From Dioscorea cayenensis subsp. rotundata (taxonomy: Eukaryota > Streptophyta > Magnoliopsida > Dioscoreales > Dioscoreaceae), in assembly GCF_009730915.1 (NCBI RefSeq), contig NC_052481.1:20868461-20932460 (forward strand): DNA of 64,000 nt, read 5' to 3'. How positions within the stretch are numbered: the stretch's first letter is position 1; the number at the start of each line of letters is the position of its first letter. Shown in pieces: positions 11,401 through 24,438 of this stretch. Position numbers and translations under genes: made by a program. The notes under the pieces are model-generated. The model saw only the letters and a list, made by a program, of their open reading frames with translations, did not search any database and was not told the origin of the DNA.

Positions 11401-14400
11401 TAAAAACTTTGTAACAATTGCAAATTTCCACTGACTAGGAGCTCATGCTTGTGGATAAATTGAAGATGCTTTGTAGTAAAAGTGTCATTTGATGGTAGAA
11501 GTCATATGCCTTAAGCAGGTCCCTTTTACTCGGATATGAATTTGAATAATTAGATATTGTTGGAAATATAGTCCCGTGATCGGTTGTAGTTATAGAAGTG
11601 TAATGGGTTTATATACGTGTATAAGGAAAAATGGACCTTTGAGACCAAGTGGTGTACATGAGTCCATGTGAGTAGGGATCTCCGAGACACTGTAGTAGCA
11701 AGTCCATGTGTGTAGGGCCTCTGAGACACAAAGTAGTGTACAAGTCCTGGTAAACAGACCTCTGGTGTACAAGTCTGAGCAAGTTCGACCGAGTTGAATT
11801 TAAGGGAGGGTGTTGGAAACATAGTCCCGCATCGGTTGTGTGATAGAAGTGTAATGAGTTTATATATATGTTTATGGGTTGGGCTACTAAGTCTTTAGAT
11901 TTTTGCTGTAACACTCCCTAGTTCATATAGATGTCCCATATAAGGGCCCACTAGTACCAAAATATAAAATCTTAACAGATATGTTATGAGCCAACATCAT
12001 GTTAACAGTTTATGTCTGCTAAAAACCTGCTTGCATTAATACATTATCACAGTCCTTAGAATCAATAGTGGATTCTAGGTAAAAGTGCACCAACGACAAG
12101 TTTCATAGTTGTGAACCAATTTTGATAGCACATTATCCAAAGGGTTTGCACCCTGTTTAATGGTGCAAATTCTCTATTGTGAGAATAACCATTGCACCTT
12201 ATCCAAATCATTTTGGTGGTTTCTCAAACCCATCTTCTAAATGTTTCTTTGGGGGTGGTATTTGTAATGCCATCAAGCATCTTGAAATCCCTCTTTACAA
12301 TGAGCTTCTATTTTTCTTCTCATCTCATTATTGGAATTTGGTGTCTTAGTTATTGTCAACCATATTTGATTCTGGCTTATTTTTGTTTCCATTTCTTATT
12401 CTTCAACCAACAGTACATTGATGCCACCATGTACTCATTTCCTGACATTATCCGTTCTGTTTTACATCTATCTTAACCGTTCCTGCACTGTTGTTTTTCA
12501 CTATATTTTGTTGTTCGTCCAGATAAATAGCATATTGTCCCAGGACAGAATTTGCCATTGCTGCCATACAGAATGAAATAAGTCTAACAGCTATTGTGAC
12601 TTGGAACCATTTACTTTAGTGACATCTTAATCTACATAATCAAGTGCTCACCAAAATGCTCAATTTTTTGATTTGTGGTCATTTTTGGATGTTCTCCTAT
12701 ATTGGTAAACTTGTGGAATTGTTTCTTTTCCTTACGCCCAGCATATGGCTTTACAACAAATGTGATTATGTTGTGATGTTGAACACTTGAACCTTGCCAT
12801 AGATCATGCTCCTGTCACTGTTTGGGCCAATTTATGCTTGATCAATACAAAATTTATCATTGCCTACATTGGGTTTCCTTTTCCCTTTATCTTTTCCCTC
12901 AACTTTCAATGAGAGCAAATCATCAGATAAGATATCGCTTTCTTTACTCTGTTAACTTTGAGTTCAGTGAAAATGTTGGCATCTTGTTTCTTTTTCTTAT
13001 GTAGTTGACAACTCAATCGGTTGGTTTTTGCTTGTGTGCATCATGTAAATAACTGCATTATCGTATTTGTAATGGAGCATGCCTTAGGTAGTCCTGTTCT
13101 TGGATATCTTGCTGCCGGTATCCTTATTGGGCCTTATGGATTTTCTATCATCCGTCACGTTCATGGAACAAAGGCCATTGCTGAATTTGGAGTTGTGTTC
13201 TTGCTATTTAATATTGGGCTTGAGGTAATTTGTTATAGTTTCTTATTTAACTTCAAATTTGCTGCTTCCTAAATGCCCATGTATTGACGCTCATTTTGCT
13301 CATTTTAAAAGTAATGAAATATATGATTCATGCCTGCAGCTTTCAGTAGAAAGATTAAGCTCGATGAAGAAGTATGTTTTTGGTTTAGGCACTGCTCAGG
13401 TGATTCCATAATTTGAAAAACCTGGTTACTGTTAAATGTAGCAGTGAGAATATATTGTCGGTCTGTTGACCATGCCAACGTTACATTGCAGGTGCTGGCA
13501 ACTGCTACTGTGGTTGGGTTAGTTGCTCACTTTGCCTCTGGGCTGCCAGGTCCTGCTGCAATTGTCATTGGTAATGGTCTAGCTCTATCTTCTACGGCTG
13601 TTGTCTTGCAGGTAAAGTTTTTCTGCAGGTTATCTTTCTTGTATGGACCCTTGGTAATGGTGCCTAACTAATTTCCTTATCTGTAGAGTATAGCAAGGGT
13701 TTTCATTATTTCTATAATGCTAATCATCAGTAGGATATGTTTCAGATTGATTTTGATGTAGCTTTTAGATTTTGAAAACATTTTCATTTATGTTATATGG
13801 TTCCATAATACTTCCATTTCGAATGAGGCACTTGAGTTTAGCGTCTATCATGCTCTTGCCTTTACCATCTTACCCATCCTCCTGTGCATTCTATTCTGAT
13901 GTAAAAAACTAGTTTTTAAGTTAAAAGTATTTATGACTGATGAAATGCGAAGTCTTATCTGTTTGTGTTGTCTTCTGTGGCTCTACTTTATTGGATCTTA
14001 AGTTTAGCTTTGAAATTTTCAAGGTTGAGAATCAGATATAATGAGACACCAAATTATGTCAAACAATCTTACTTCAATCAACTTATTAAGTTGATATATT
14101 TAACTTGCTCATCTTTACCAGTGACTATCTTGTTGTCAAGAGTAGACCTTTTCTTTCTTTTTTTTTCTTCCCTTATGTAGAGGCACTTCTTGCTAGGTTC
14201 TTGTTTATATCTAGCCAAATGCATAATGATAAATTTGCTTATCTTTGGTATATTGAGGCAACATAATTTTTTTAAGGTACTCCAAGAGCGAGGAGAGAGC
14301 ACTTCACGCCATGGTCGTGCTACCTTTTCGGTCTTGCTTTTCCAGGTACATGATTCTTGTATTTAGCTTTTTTAAATTTGATGGTATTCTAGATAATTCT

Positions 14401-17400
14401 TGTACTTAAGCATTTCACTTACACCTAAGTAGTATATGTAAAGCAACTTATAACTCACTCACTTCCATAGCATTTCAATTTACAACAAAATTTGCTGTAA
14501 ATTTAATTTTGTTGTAGGTTGAAATACTGTAAAGTAAATGACATCTCCTCACTACCATGGTTATCTCATCACTAAAGCTATCTTATATTTAATTATAAAA
14601 GTATTATTAAAATATATAAGTACATACATTTTTTATTTTTTTAAATAATTAAATATTTATATAATAGAATATTTTTATGATAAAAATAGTTTATAATTGA
14701 TAATATTATAAATATATTTTTAACAAAGTAAGTGTTTTTAAAATTTAATTATAAACTTATTTTTTAAGTCATAAAATTAAAGAAAGTTTTACTATTTTTA
14801 AACTTTATAAACAGTTTATTAAATTAATTACTTGTTTTTGCCTAAATTAATTTTTATGAAGACTATTAAATACTTGGTCTTAATAATAGATAATGGGGTA
14901 ATCTCACCACCATACTTATATAGTGATTATATCCCTCAACTTACATTAAACCAAATAATGAAAAAGTAAATACAACATTTTTAATTACAACAAACCAAAC
15001 AGCATTTATGTAATTTGAAATACAACATTTTCACTTATATTGTAATTTGACTTGCACTGCGATTTAACCAAAGGGCCCCTAAGGAGAAAACTGAGATTGT
15101 ATGCTAGGTAACTCTAGAAAATTAAGCAAATGAGAAAGAAAAGAAAAGAGAAGCTGGAATCCCCTAATAAAAGGAACTATAAAAAGGAAATGTTTTACAT
15201 ACCATAAATGAAGAAGAAAGATTAGCGAAGTGGGGAAAATGCTAAAGTTGTTATACCAATCGAATAAACATCTAATTTGTCAAGCAAGGTGCTTATTGAA
15301 CCAGAGAACTGGATGCTGAACTAGATTTGGTTTTTGATTTATACCCTTTTCAGAAGCAGAGCATCAGATGCTGGGCAAGTTTTTATTATTTTATTTTCCT
15401 ATTCTTTTTATTCAGATGTTTGATGAACATTATGAGAATGATTTTGAGAGCTAACAATGCTCAAATTTGGTTTTGCATCTCATTCATCTGTCTGAAGATC
15501 TATAAAAGAATTGGAGTTCAATGTGTCTAATACATAAGGCCATCTTTTCTGTTCATGTTGCTTATTTGATTATTTGATTTTTTTTTTTAATTTTTTTTTT
15601 TGTTGATGATATGGTTTAAATTAGTAGTCCAATTTTCTCTCCACTGTGCTTGTTCTCTGCTTTTGTGAGGTAATCTCTTCTCTTGGAAAATTGGTTATGC
15701 CAACATAAGGTTTGCAACATCTTAGGGAAGGAGTCTGCTTAAAATATTAAATTTCTTGAAAGACTTAAATATATTTTTTTATTTACTTTCTCTGACAACA
15801 TCAGTTGATTGTTCTTCTCAGGACCTGGCAGTGGTTGTCTTGCTGATATTAATACCTCTTATTTCACCCAGCTCTTCTAAAGGAGGGGTAACTACTTTTC
15901 TTGATATTTGTCTCCTAGGTTCAATAATGTGAAAATTTGGGGAACCTTACAAACACAATGGTCTTTATTTTCAGGCAACTTTCTTATTACTTATTATTTA
16001 CTCCTTATATATGGATGCATGAACATATGTGTGCATATATCCATGCATTTGACATTTCTACTCTCAGATCGGTTTTCAAGCAATAGCAGAAGCTCTTGGA
16101 CTTGCTGGTGTAAAAGCTGTGGTTGCTATCACTGCAATAATTGCTGGAGGTCGATTGGTAATGGTTTTCCTGTTCTAAAAATAAAAATATGACTGGAAAG
16201 TATTCAATTTGGCATTTGAGCACAGATCAATTTTAACTCTTCTGACAATACTCTCTTGTAAATTGACAGTTCCTTCGCCCAATTTATAAGCAAATTGCAG
16301 AGAATCAAAATGCAGAAATATTTTCTGCAAACACGCTTCTTGTTATTCTGGGAACTAGTCTACTTACTGCTCGGGTAGGCACATCCATTGACCTCTATGC
16401 TGCCTCAATTTACTTGCCTGGAAAAAATGATTTGCAAGATACTTCTTTTAATATAGGCTGGGCTTTCTATGGCACTGGGAGCATTTTTGGCTGGTCTCCT
16501 ACTAGCAGAAACAGAATTTTCCTTGCAGGTTGAATCAGATATTGCACCATATCGTGGACTTCTACTGGGTCTCTTTTTCATGACTGTACGTAATATGCAG
16601 AGGGTTCTTAACTGGTTTTTTTATGGCTATTTGACATACACCTGCAAGTTACTGATTCTCTTTTACCTCATTTCTTTCATGCAATTGATTATTAGTTGTG
16701 TTAATCTTGGTTAGATGGGACATGATGAGAGCTTGATGGGATGAGATGAAATTTGTATGTGATAAACTCATTAGGATAAATAGTGTTAAGTGTTAACCGA
16801 AAAGGTGTGTGATTTGCAAAACAAGGATAAGGAGAGGGCAAACTGATAAGCATATGCATGCAGGACAGCTGACTAGCAGATCTTCAATAGTGTTTGATGC
16901 TCTAAGCAAGAATGTTTAACCGAAAAGTCAGATAGATATGTGGGGAATACCGATATTAGGTACTTATATTGGATGAAGTGGTACTCATATTGATAAACAT
17001 GTTAATTTATTGGTTTAATTTAGTATTTTCCTCGTATGTGCCAATTAAGTTTGTCAAGCCAGCTTCTTCTCTGGATTGTTCCTTTCTTTCTTTTTCTTTT
17101 TCTTTTTTTTTGGTGGACATTGCAAAGTCAAGATCAACATCCAATGCAAGTTTAAAGGCAGAAAATGGTGTTATCTCTCACTTGTGCTGTATTTAAACAT
17201 TATTGATATTCTATTTGGGCATGCATTTTCAGGTTGGAATGTCTATAGATCCAAAGCTGCTCCTTTCAAACTTTCCTGTCATTGTTGGGACTTTAAGTCT
17301 TCTGATTGGTGGCAAGACCCTTCTGGTTTCATTGCTAGGTAGGATTTTAGGCCTTTCAAGCACAGCCGCAATAAGAACTGGTCTTCTCCTTGCGCCTGGT

Positions 17401-20400
17401 GGAGAATTTGCTTTTGTGGCTTTTGGGGAGGCAGTGAATCAGGTATATGTTTGGTGGGCAAGAAATATATATTTTCTGCATTTTGTCATGTAATGATCTT
17501 GTGAATCTCTAGTGATTGCCCCATTATTCATAGAGGAGATTTTGTGCTGCAATAAATGAAATAGGTGCACAAAAACATGACCTCGTTTTTTTAAGCATGA
17601 GTGCAATCTGGTGCATGACAATGATCTTTTGAATCTCTAGTGATTGTCCCATTATTCAGAGAGGAGATTCTGTGTGGCAATAATGGAAATAGGTGCACAA
17701 AATTTTGACCTTAATTTTTAGCACGAGTGCAATTTGGTGCATGACAATGTGCACATTTGTGTCTTTGATAAATTCTTGTACATAATGATAAGAATGCCTG
17801 TATTTAGAAAAATCAAGTGCAGTAGTTTGTTAGAAGTATTTCCTGAATTGTTGCGTACAGAAACAGAAGCAATTTTCTGTCTGACCAATGTTTTGTAGGG
17901 TATTATGTCTCCTCAACTTTCGTCTTTGTTGTTCTTGGTGGTTGGCATATCTATGGCTCTTACACCATGGCTAGCTGCTGGAGGTCAGATGATTGCCTCT
18001 CGCTTTGATCAGCAGGATGTTCGGAGTTTCATGCCAGTGGAAAGTGAGGTAAAGCTCTTAGGCCACTTAATTGTATATATCAATCTTTTTTGACTTTTAC
18101 AGTTATTACTACCTTCCTTTTGTTATATTTGCCTCATGGCGCATTTGTTAGTGGTATAGTTTTACTTTCTACTTTGACACACGGTCAAGTAGGAAATAAA
18201 GTTGTGTGTTATGTACAAGTATTTGTTCCATTTATCTCACACAGTTATTACTACCTTCTCATCAAATCAGCTCATGCGTACATTGCAAACAATAGCAAAG
18301 GATTTCTGTGCATCTAGTTAAGCTTTGTTAGAATACAAATTTCAGTCCAGTAGCCTTTAATTGCACTATTTGTAAAACATTGTGATCTATGTCCAATTAT
18401 CCTGTACAATGCAGTGTTGTTCAAGAGCTTCCTGATTATATATTCGTCATTTGACTAACTGATTTCATTTGTTTTCCCTGAATCAGATGTTCAGTTATTT
18501 AAAGACATGTATTAGAGTTTGGTTGTCTTTTCTAGTTCTCTGAGGAGATTTTTGGTTGTCTTTACAGACTGATGACTTGCAAGACCATATCATCCTATGT
18601 GGTTTTGGTCGTGTTGGGCAGGTATGTGACTTCCTGGTTTTTTCTTTTCAAATGTTTCCAAGCTTTGTCCATTTATCTTATACCAACTGTATTTTCCATA
18701 TTGTTTAAGATCATCGCACAGCTTCTTTCTGAAAGGTTGATTCCTTTTGTTGCTCTAGATGTGGACTGGTATGACTCTCTTATCTGATCTAACAATTTTT
18801 TGTGCTTATATTTCAAAGTGTTGTATGATCTTCAAAATGGTTATCTTGTTATTAATGACCATTGTTGTTTCTTCCCTTTAAATTGCCAAGGAGTTGCACC
18901 ATCTTTGCAGTACTTATGAACTCTTTTAACTTGGGTTCCTAGAGCAAATTTTTATGCACTGACCAGTCTTAGGACTTGAAAGCATCTGCTGCCAACTTAG
19001 CTGGTTCATTTTGATTGGTTGTTTCTTAATATACTTTATGATTCATGGACTTATTTCTATTAAGTTGAATCATTATTTGCTGTGGCTCTTTGGCTTAGTG
19101 GTTGATACTAGTTTATATTCAACATTTATGATTTGTTTCCTTTTCAAGCAAATATAAATTGAGTAATGTAGAGAAACTTGTCTTGTTAATCAACATACTT
19201 TGTTTTTCTTGTTTGTTTCTCTGTCTGGTTGTTCTTTGCTTTTCTTAATAAGTAGCTGCAGTGTAGCGCTTTTCATTAAAAAAAAAAAAACTGTGTTTAA
19301 CTCTGAAATTTCTTTTCATTAAGTTTACATTAACCACATGTATAACTCTTTCCTGATTGTATTCTCAAGAAAACTGAATCATTCTGGGTAGTACTAGGGA
19401 GAAACTTTTATGGTTTGAGATGTCTAGCTTTCAATCCCAGTCTGTTTTTTAATTGAGCCAAGTCAATATAGGCCCTATTCTATTCAAGCCATCTTGTGGT
19501 CATTGGGAGAATTAGGCTCAAGAAGAGGGCAACCAAAGCTCATGTCATCACAGTGTGCTAAGGTCAATCCTCTTGTAGTTAATGATGTAGAACACTTGTT
19601 AAACTGTGAACAAAGGCTTTATTTGAATAAAGGCTCTCCTTCCTGAAGAGAATTAGAACATTATTTAAATAAAGGCTTTCCCTTAGACACTGAAAGGTGT
19701 TTCTCTTATTCAGCTGGTCATTTATTTTGTCAGTCAAGTTATTATTTGCCTGCCATATATTTACCCAGCAGCTTTGTTAAGGATTTATATCAGAACTGCC
19801 AGTGAAAAAAGCAATCTAGGGCTGAATGCTCATTCATAAATCGAACTATTGTAATTTCAAGTTGTGGTGGAAAGCATTAGGGATATGTTTTTACTTGTCA
19901 GTGAGCGGGTTTCCCAAGGGCGTGCACTTGATCTGCCTGTATATTTTGGGGATGCAGGCAACCGTGAGGTTAGCAAACTATTTTAGATATTATAGAGGTT
20001 TGTCTATGTCATTTTCTTTACAGTATATATTTTCTGTTTATCGTACATAGGTTCTCCATAAAGTTGGGGCAGAGAGAGCATGTGCTGCTGCAATAACTTT
20101 AGATACTCCAGGGGCAAGCTATCGAACTGTTTGGGCTCTGAACAAGTACTTCCCCAATGTAAAGACTTTTGTTCGGGCCCATGATGTTGATCATGGCCTA
20201 AATTTGGAGAAGGCAGGTGCAACTGCGGTGAGTCTCACAGAATTCACTTTCCATGTCCATTCTAAAAACCAAAAATAAATACATATATAAAATGAGCTTT
20301 TCTTTGTATTCGATTGATTAACAAGCGGTTAACTACAGCTTTTTCTTATGATCTGTCTGCTATTAAGTGAGAAGCTGGACATAATCTTTAATTTCCATTT

Positions 20401-21610
20401 TTGACTATTAAAAAACTGTATTTATGTGAATGTTTTTTAGGTTGTCCCAGAGACATTGGAACCAAGTCTGCAGTTAGCGGCAGCTGTACTTGCTCAGGTA
20501 ACTAAGAAATATTGATATGTTTCAGCTTCAAGTTATCCAGGTTTTCTTGGTGTTGTCCAACGACGAAAAATCCCTGCTTCTGGATTGGTTGAGTGGTTGG
20601 ATGGGAACGCAGAGAAGGCAAAAGTTCTTTGGATGCTTTGATTGACGCTTTTGAGTGGAGGATTTTCGTCTTAACATTATAAACAATTTACATATTTTGT
20701 CACTATAATTAATAAATTATAATATCGGCTAAATTGTATATATAGCCCTAAATGCAAATACAATCTAATAGTAAATTATCTTCGTAATTTCAACGAGGGT
20801 AAACCTTGTTGAGTTTCTAAAGAAAATCTTGATTGATTTTTGCATATTGATTGACTTTTGTTGAACTGACAAAGGAGGTCGAAATAGTGGCTTTTGCCAG
20901 TCCCATTTTAAACGATGGGGGATCCCATCCTTTCCTCATCCCTAAAACAAAAATATGTGAATCCTCAGCCAGGCCCCATCCTCAAACCATGTGTGTGGAC
21001 CTCCGTGACCTTTGATTAAGTCTGAGCCTCTTCATTCTGATCTTTCGCAGGTGCCATGCTCACTGCGGGTCACAACAATAAACAGAGCTCGGACTCGCCC
21101 ACCTTCCTCTGAGGCTTCCTCCACTGAGGCAATCTTGAGTTCTGAAACACCGAACAATCTCAACAACCTCTGTGTTTTTGTTAATTTTACTGCTAAATGC
21201 CACTAGCTTTAAGCTGATCTTTGAGAGCCTCCTCTTCCCATGGGCTTCCTATCCCACTGGTGATCTTGTCTCTTGAAATGAGTGAAACCACACAGTAGCA
21301 AGACGATTTCCCAATAATAATCAAAAATTCAACTCTAATGGGTTGTTGCTTCAAAAATTATGAACATTATTTCATTTAGACTATAGTTGGATCCATAAAT
21401 TATAGAACAAGCTTCCTGCAATGTTTATGTTGACTGGATGAAAATTTCTCTCTTGCCCTAACTGGTTGAGCTCTTGAATTTTTTTGTTTGCAGCTATGTC
21501 AGATAAGTGGCAGTTCCCTCGGTTATGGATTTTCCCGGGTCATGTCCAAATCCAAGACCCATTCTGACTCTGAAGACAACGAAATTGCTGAAGGAACATT
21601 GGCAATATAG
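8448..21610 (+). CDS. KEA1/2: Chloroplast K+ efflux antiporter, KEA1/KEA2 type
   Basis: CPA2/Kef-type K+/H+ antiporter of the plastid inner envelope. About 20 exons fit. Exon 1 (8448-10009) encodes the transit peptide and the long KEA1/2-specific soluble, coiled-coil region (..[20 protein letters not shown].., ..[16 protein letters not shown]..). Exons from 10632 to 17442 encode the Na+/H+ exchanger-like membrane domain ([72 protein letters not shown]). Exons 18568-20497 encode the KTN/TrkA-N domain ([31 protein letters not shown]). The last exon (21494-21610) gives [17 protein letters not shown] and a stop. Exon 1 has several frame breaks, one at about 9977 where removing one base restores [12 protein letters not shown]. 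The exon at 21051 is scrambled. Membrane exons are clean. Long introns hold a TRIM-like element and tandem repeats. Confidence 0.93.
11558..11913 (+). mobile_element. Short LTR element (TRIM-like or deleted copia) in a KEA intron
   Basis: Two direct repeats start TGTTGGAAAYATAGTCCCG at 11558 and 11811 and share about 65 bases. The right copy is directly preceded by a polypurine tract, TTAAGGGAGGG, as expected upstream of a 3' LTR. It can be followed to about 11913 (TAACA). TGTTGGAA..ATAGTCCC is a common start of plant copia-type LTRs. Total length is about 356 bases with no coding capacity. I see no clear primer-binding site or target duplication. It lies in the intron between the KEA exons at 11034 and 13088. 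Confidence 0.55.
14400..15080. repeat. A+T-rich probable MITE in a KEA intron
   Basis: Very A+T-rich block with locally inverted words (CAATTTACAACAAAATTTGC / ATTTAATTTTGTTGTAGG). Its right edge reads TTTAACCAAAGGGCCCCTAA, similar to terminal sequences of many plant MITEs. I could not define a convincing left terminus, so the boundaries are approximate. Confidence 0.3.
17488..17748 (+). repeat. Tandem duplication (about 130 bp) in a KEA intron
   Basis: Two diverged copies in tandem. Each contains 'gaatctctagtgattg.ccc', 'attattca.agaggagatt' and 'ggtgcacaaaa', then 'gagtgcaat.tggtgcatga'. The intron is bounded by the exons ending at 17442 and starting at 17899. No function is implied. Confidence 0.75.
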
Positions 21611-21699
21611 CTGTCCTATAAATACACTAGGTAACATCAAAGTTTTGGGAATTGAGATTGTACAGCTGATAATTTGTTTTGAAAGAAAAATTGTATAGG

Positions 21700-24430
21700 A
21701 AAAAAAAAAAAGAAGCTGTAAGCTCACTTCATTCATAAGGTTTTAGCATCCATTAGTCTTCCTTAAGTTTTCCTGCCAATGCCATGATTTATATTAAGAA
21801 TGGCAAGCATTTGCTGTCTACCTAAACTCCTTTCCTACTGGTCAGTTTTACTGTTTGGACCCTATTTTTAGCTTTGGAGCATCACTCAGTACCCTTGGTG
21901 GTTTACAAGCTTCTGCAGTTTTGGAAACTGATTGGCATCTCTAAATGATTGGTTTCTTTTGTCTTGTTCACTGGCTGCGCGTGAACTCTCCCGGAAATCA
22001 GGTTTTAACGGTTGATATTAGCTTCTATGTAGTAAGGTGGTTTGTCATGAAGTTGATTCTCCACCTTTTAGATCAATTTTATACTACTGGATTTTGTCTA
22101 GTAAATATATATTTTTTTTTCTTACAAAGATGAGGAGCTTTCTAAAGAATTGAACCACACACACACCAATCCCCCCCTCCCATCTTTGCATAGAAAAAAG
22201 AATGGATCTGCAGGGTGTCATTAAATGAATTGGCTTATAACAAATGATTGGCCCAAGCCATCTACCCCAACTTTGTATAGGGAAAAGAGTGGATCAGTAG
22301 GGTCCCAAATGAATTGGCTTATTTGAAATGATAGTTGTTTAATTTTTATTTCTACACGTCTTTTTTAGGAGGTTGACATCCATTACGTGCATTAATACCT
22401 ACGAAGGTGAGAGAAAATTTGTAATTTGCTTTTTGAGATTGGGGGATGGCAGCTTCCAAGGCATGAAAAGATTCAATGTTTGTAGATATCTCCCCTTGTT
22501 GCAAATGCTCTTGCTTTTAAAATTGGCCCATGTCTGTAAATGACTCTTTATTCTACTGCAAAATTAACTCAGACTTAGTGTATGTTCACACTGTTTGATA
22601 AGATGGACAAATTACTTACCTCAATCAATATTGTGAGAGGAAATTGATATAAACGAGATGTTTTTTAATCAAACAACTTTTTCATTATTTACCAAATATA
22701 AATAAATATTTATTCGCTATTCGTATGCTAATCGAATTTACATACCATCAAGCATTTTACAAAATTTTTATTTAGCTATACTTTTTAAAATTACTCCTTA
22801 ATTTATTTTCTTCACATATCTTTCTACATATTTAATCTCATCAATCGGAATACGAAAGGAATTTGAAACAAAAATAGTAAAATATATATATTAGAAACGA
22901 CGAATAAAATAACACACCCATGACGAGAGAAACTATATGAAACGAATTACAATTAAAACCATCATAAATGAGAAATTGCAAACATTATTCAAAAGTAAAT
23001 TCCCACACCCACAAAAAAAAACGTGGTTGTTTGGTTTTGTATGATCAGTTTTGTGTAACTCTTTCAATTTTTTTTCTAAGTACTCAAACATGTGAAATCT
23101 TCAATGTAGTTAAAAATGTTTGATGAGAGCCATATATAATTAACAATTTTTTTAACAGGAAGATTATAAGATGGTACATGCAATATATATATATATATAT
23201 AAATAATTTTCCCCACTTAGAATTCATACAATCTCTATTAGCTTATTCCTCCCATAAATAAATGTCAATCTCTAGATGGAACAAACATGAAGTCCACATC
23301 CTCTTATATAAGCGACTCTGTTTTTGATGGTCTCCAATACTTGGAAGTTGCGCTCAGTTGTATCATATCATATGACAACCTCCACTCTTCCTTTTAACGC
23401 CAAATTTCATTCTTTGATTCATTCAACTCTCTCATGATAATAAACAAACATTCATTCAAATATTATATATTCCCATATAATTGCCCATTTTATTTCCTCA
23501 TAGAAAAATTCTCTCTCTCTATATATATATAATCCAAAAAAAAAAAGGTGTTGTTGTAATTGCCGAATTCCCTATATAAAGATTGATTAGTGTCAATCAC
23601 TATCTTAGCTTTTATCATTTGTTAGTATTAGTCTCAGTTTCCATTAAATAGAATCTTGGCTCACATCCTTGAAAATTTGTACATTAATTCTAATGATCTC
23701 TTCTTTCATATGCTTAGTGTTTAATTTTTCCTTTTTCATATATATATATATATAGTATACTGTTGAAGTACTAGAATAATAATATTTTAAATTTCTGAAA
23801 CTTTCCTGCTTCTTTTCCTTCAATCCAAATGTATGAAAACAGTTTTTTTTATTACTCTTACAACCTCCACTTGTTGTAGCGTGGTGCTACTTGCAACATC
23901 AGAACATCTTCACATATACTAAAAATTAGTAACATGTATCTTCTTGTCAATCATTAATGATCACATATGCATTTCTTTTAATTAACACACTCCTTAAAAC
24001 TACAGTTAATTTTTATTTAATCTCAAAAAAATTATTGTTTATCTATATTTCTTTCTAAAATATGTTTGTTAATCCAGTATGTTAATGTTACTAATCACCT
24101 TTTATTATTATTTTATTTTTTAATATTTTATGATAATATATATAAGGAAAAGATAATCTAGCTATGTCCATAGATTACTGTTCTCTAGGGACTTTTAATC
24201 ACAGCCGTTAGATCATCATTCAACGGTTGTTTAGTTATACAAATACCATACAATTTTACCGTTGTTTATAACCTATGCGATATTGTAGAACACGTTTTGA
24301 ATTGTTCATGATGATTATAATCATCAGCTTACCATCTGACGGCTGCTGGGGACGTCATTGATTATTCATCTTCATACATATATATGTATATATGTGTGTG
24401 TGCCTGTTTCACTTGAGTTTTGAGTTGGTT
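21700..24430. other. Intergenic region between KEA and MLO
   Basis: About 2.7 kb of A+T-rich DNA without a recognisable gene. It holds a diverged direct repeat at 22181-22331 (two copies of about 75 bases sharing 'tttg.atagg.aaa.agtggatc' and 'aaatgaattggctta'), and (AT)n runs near 23183-23200, 23519-23530, 23739-23754 and 24380-24400. The MLO promoter should lie at the right end. Confidence 0.6.
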
Positions 24431-24438
24431 GGAACTCC

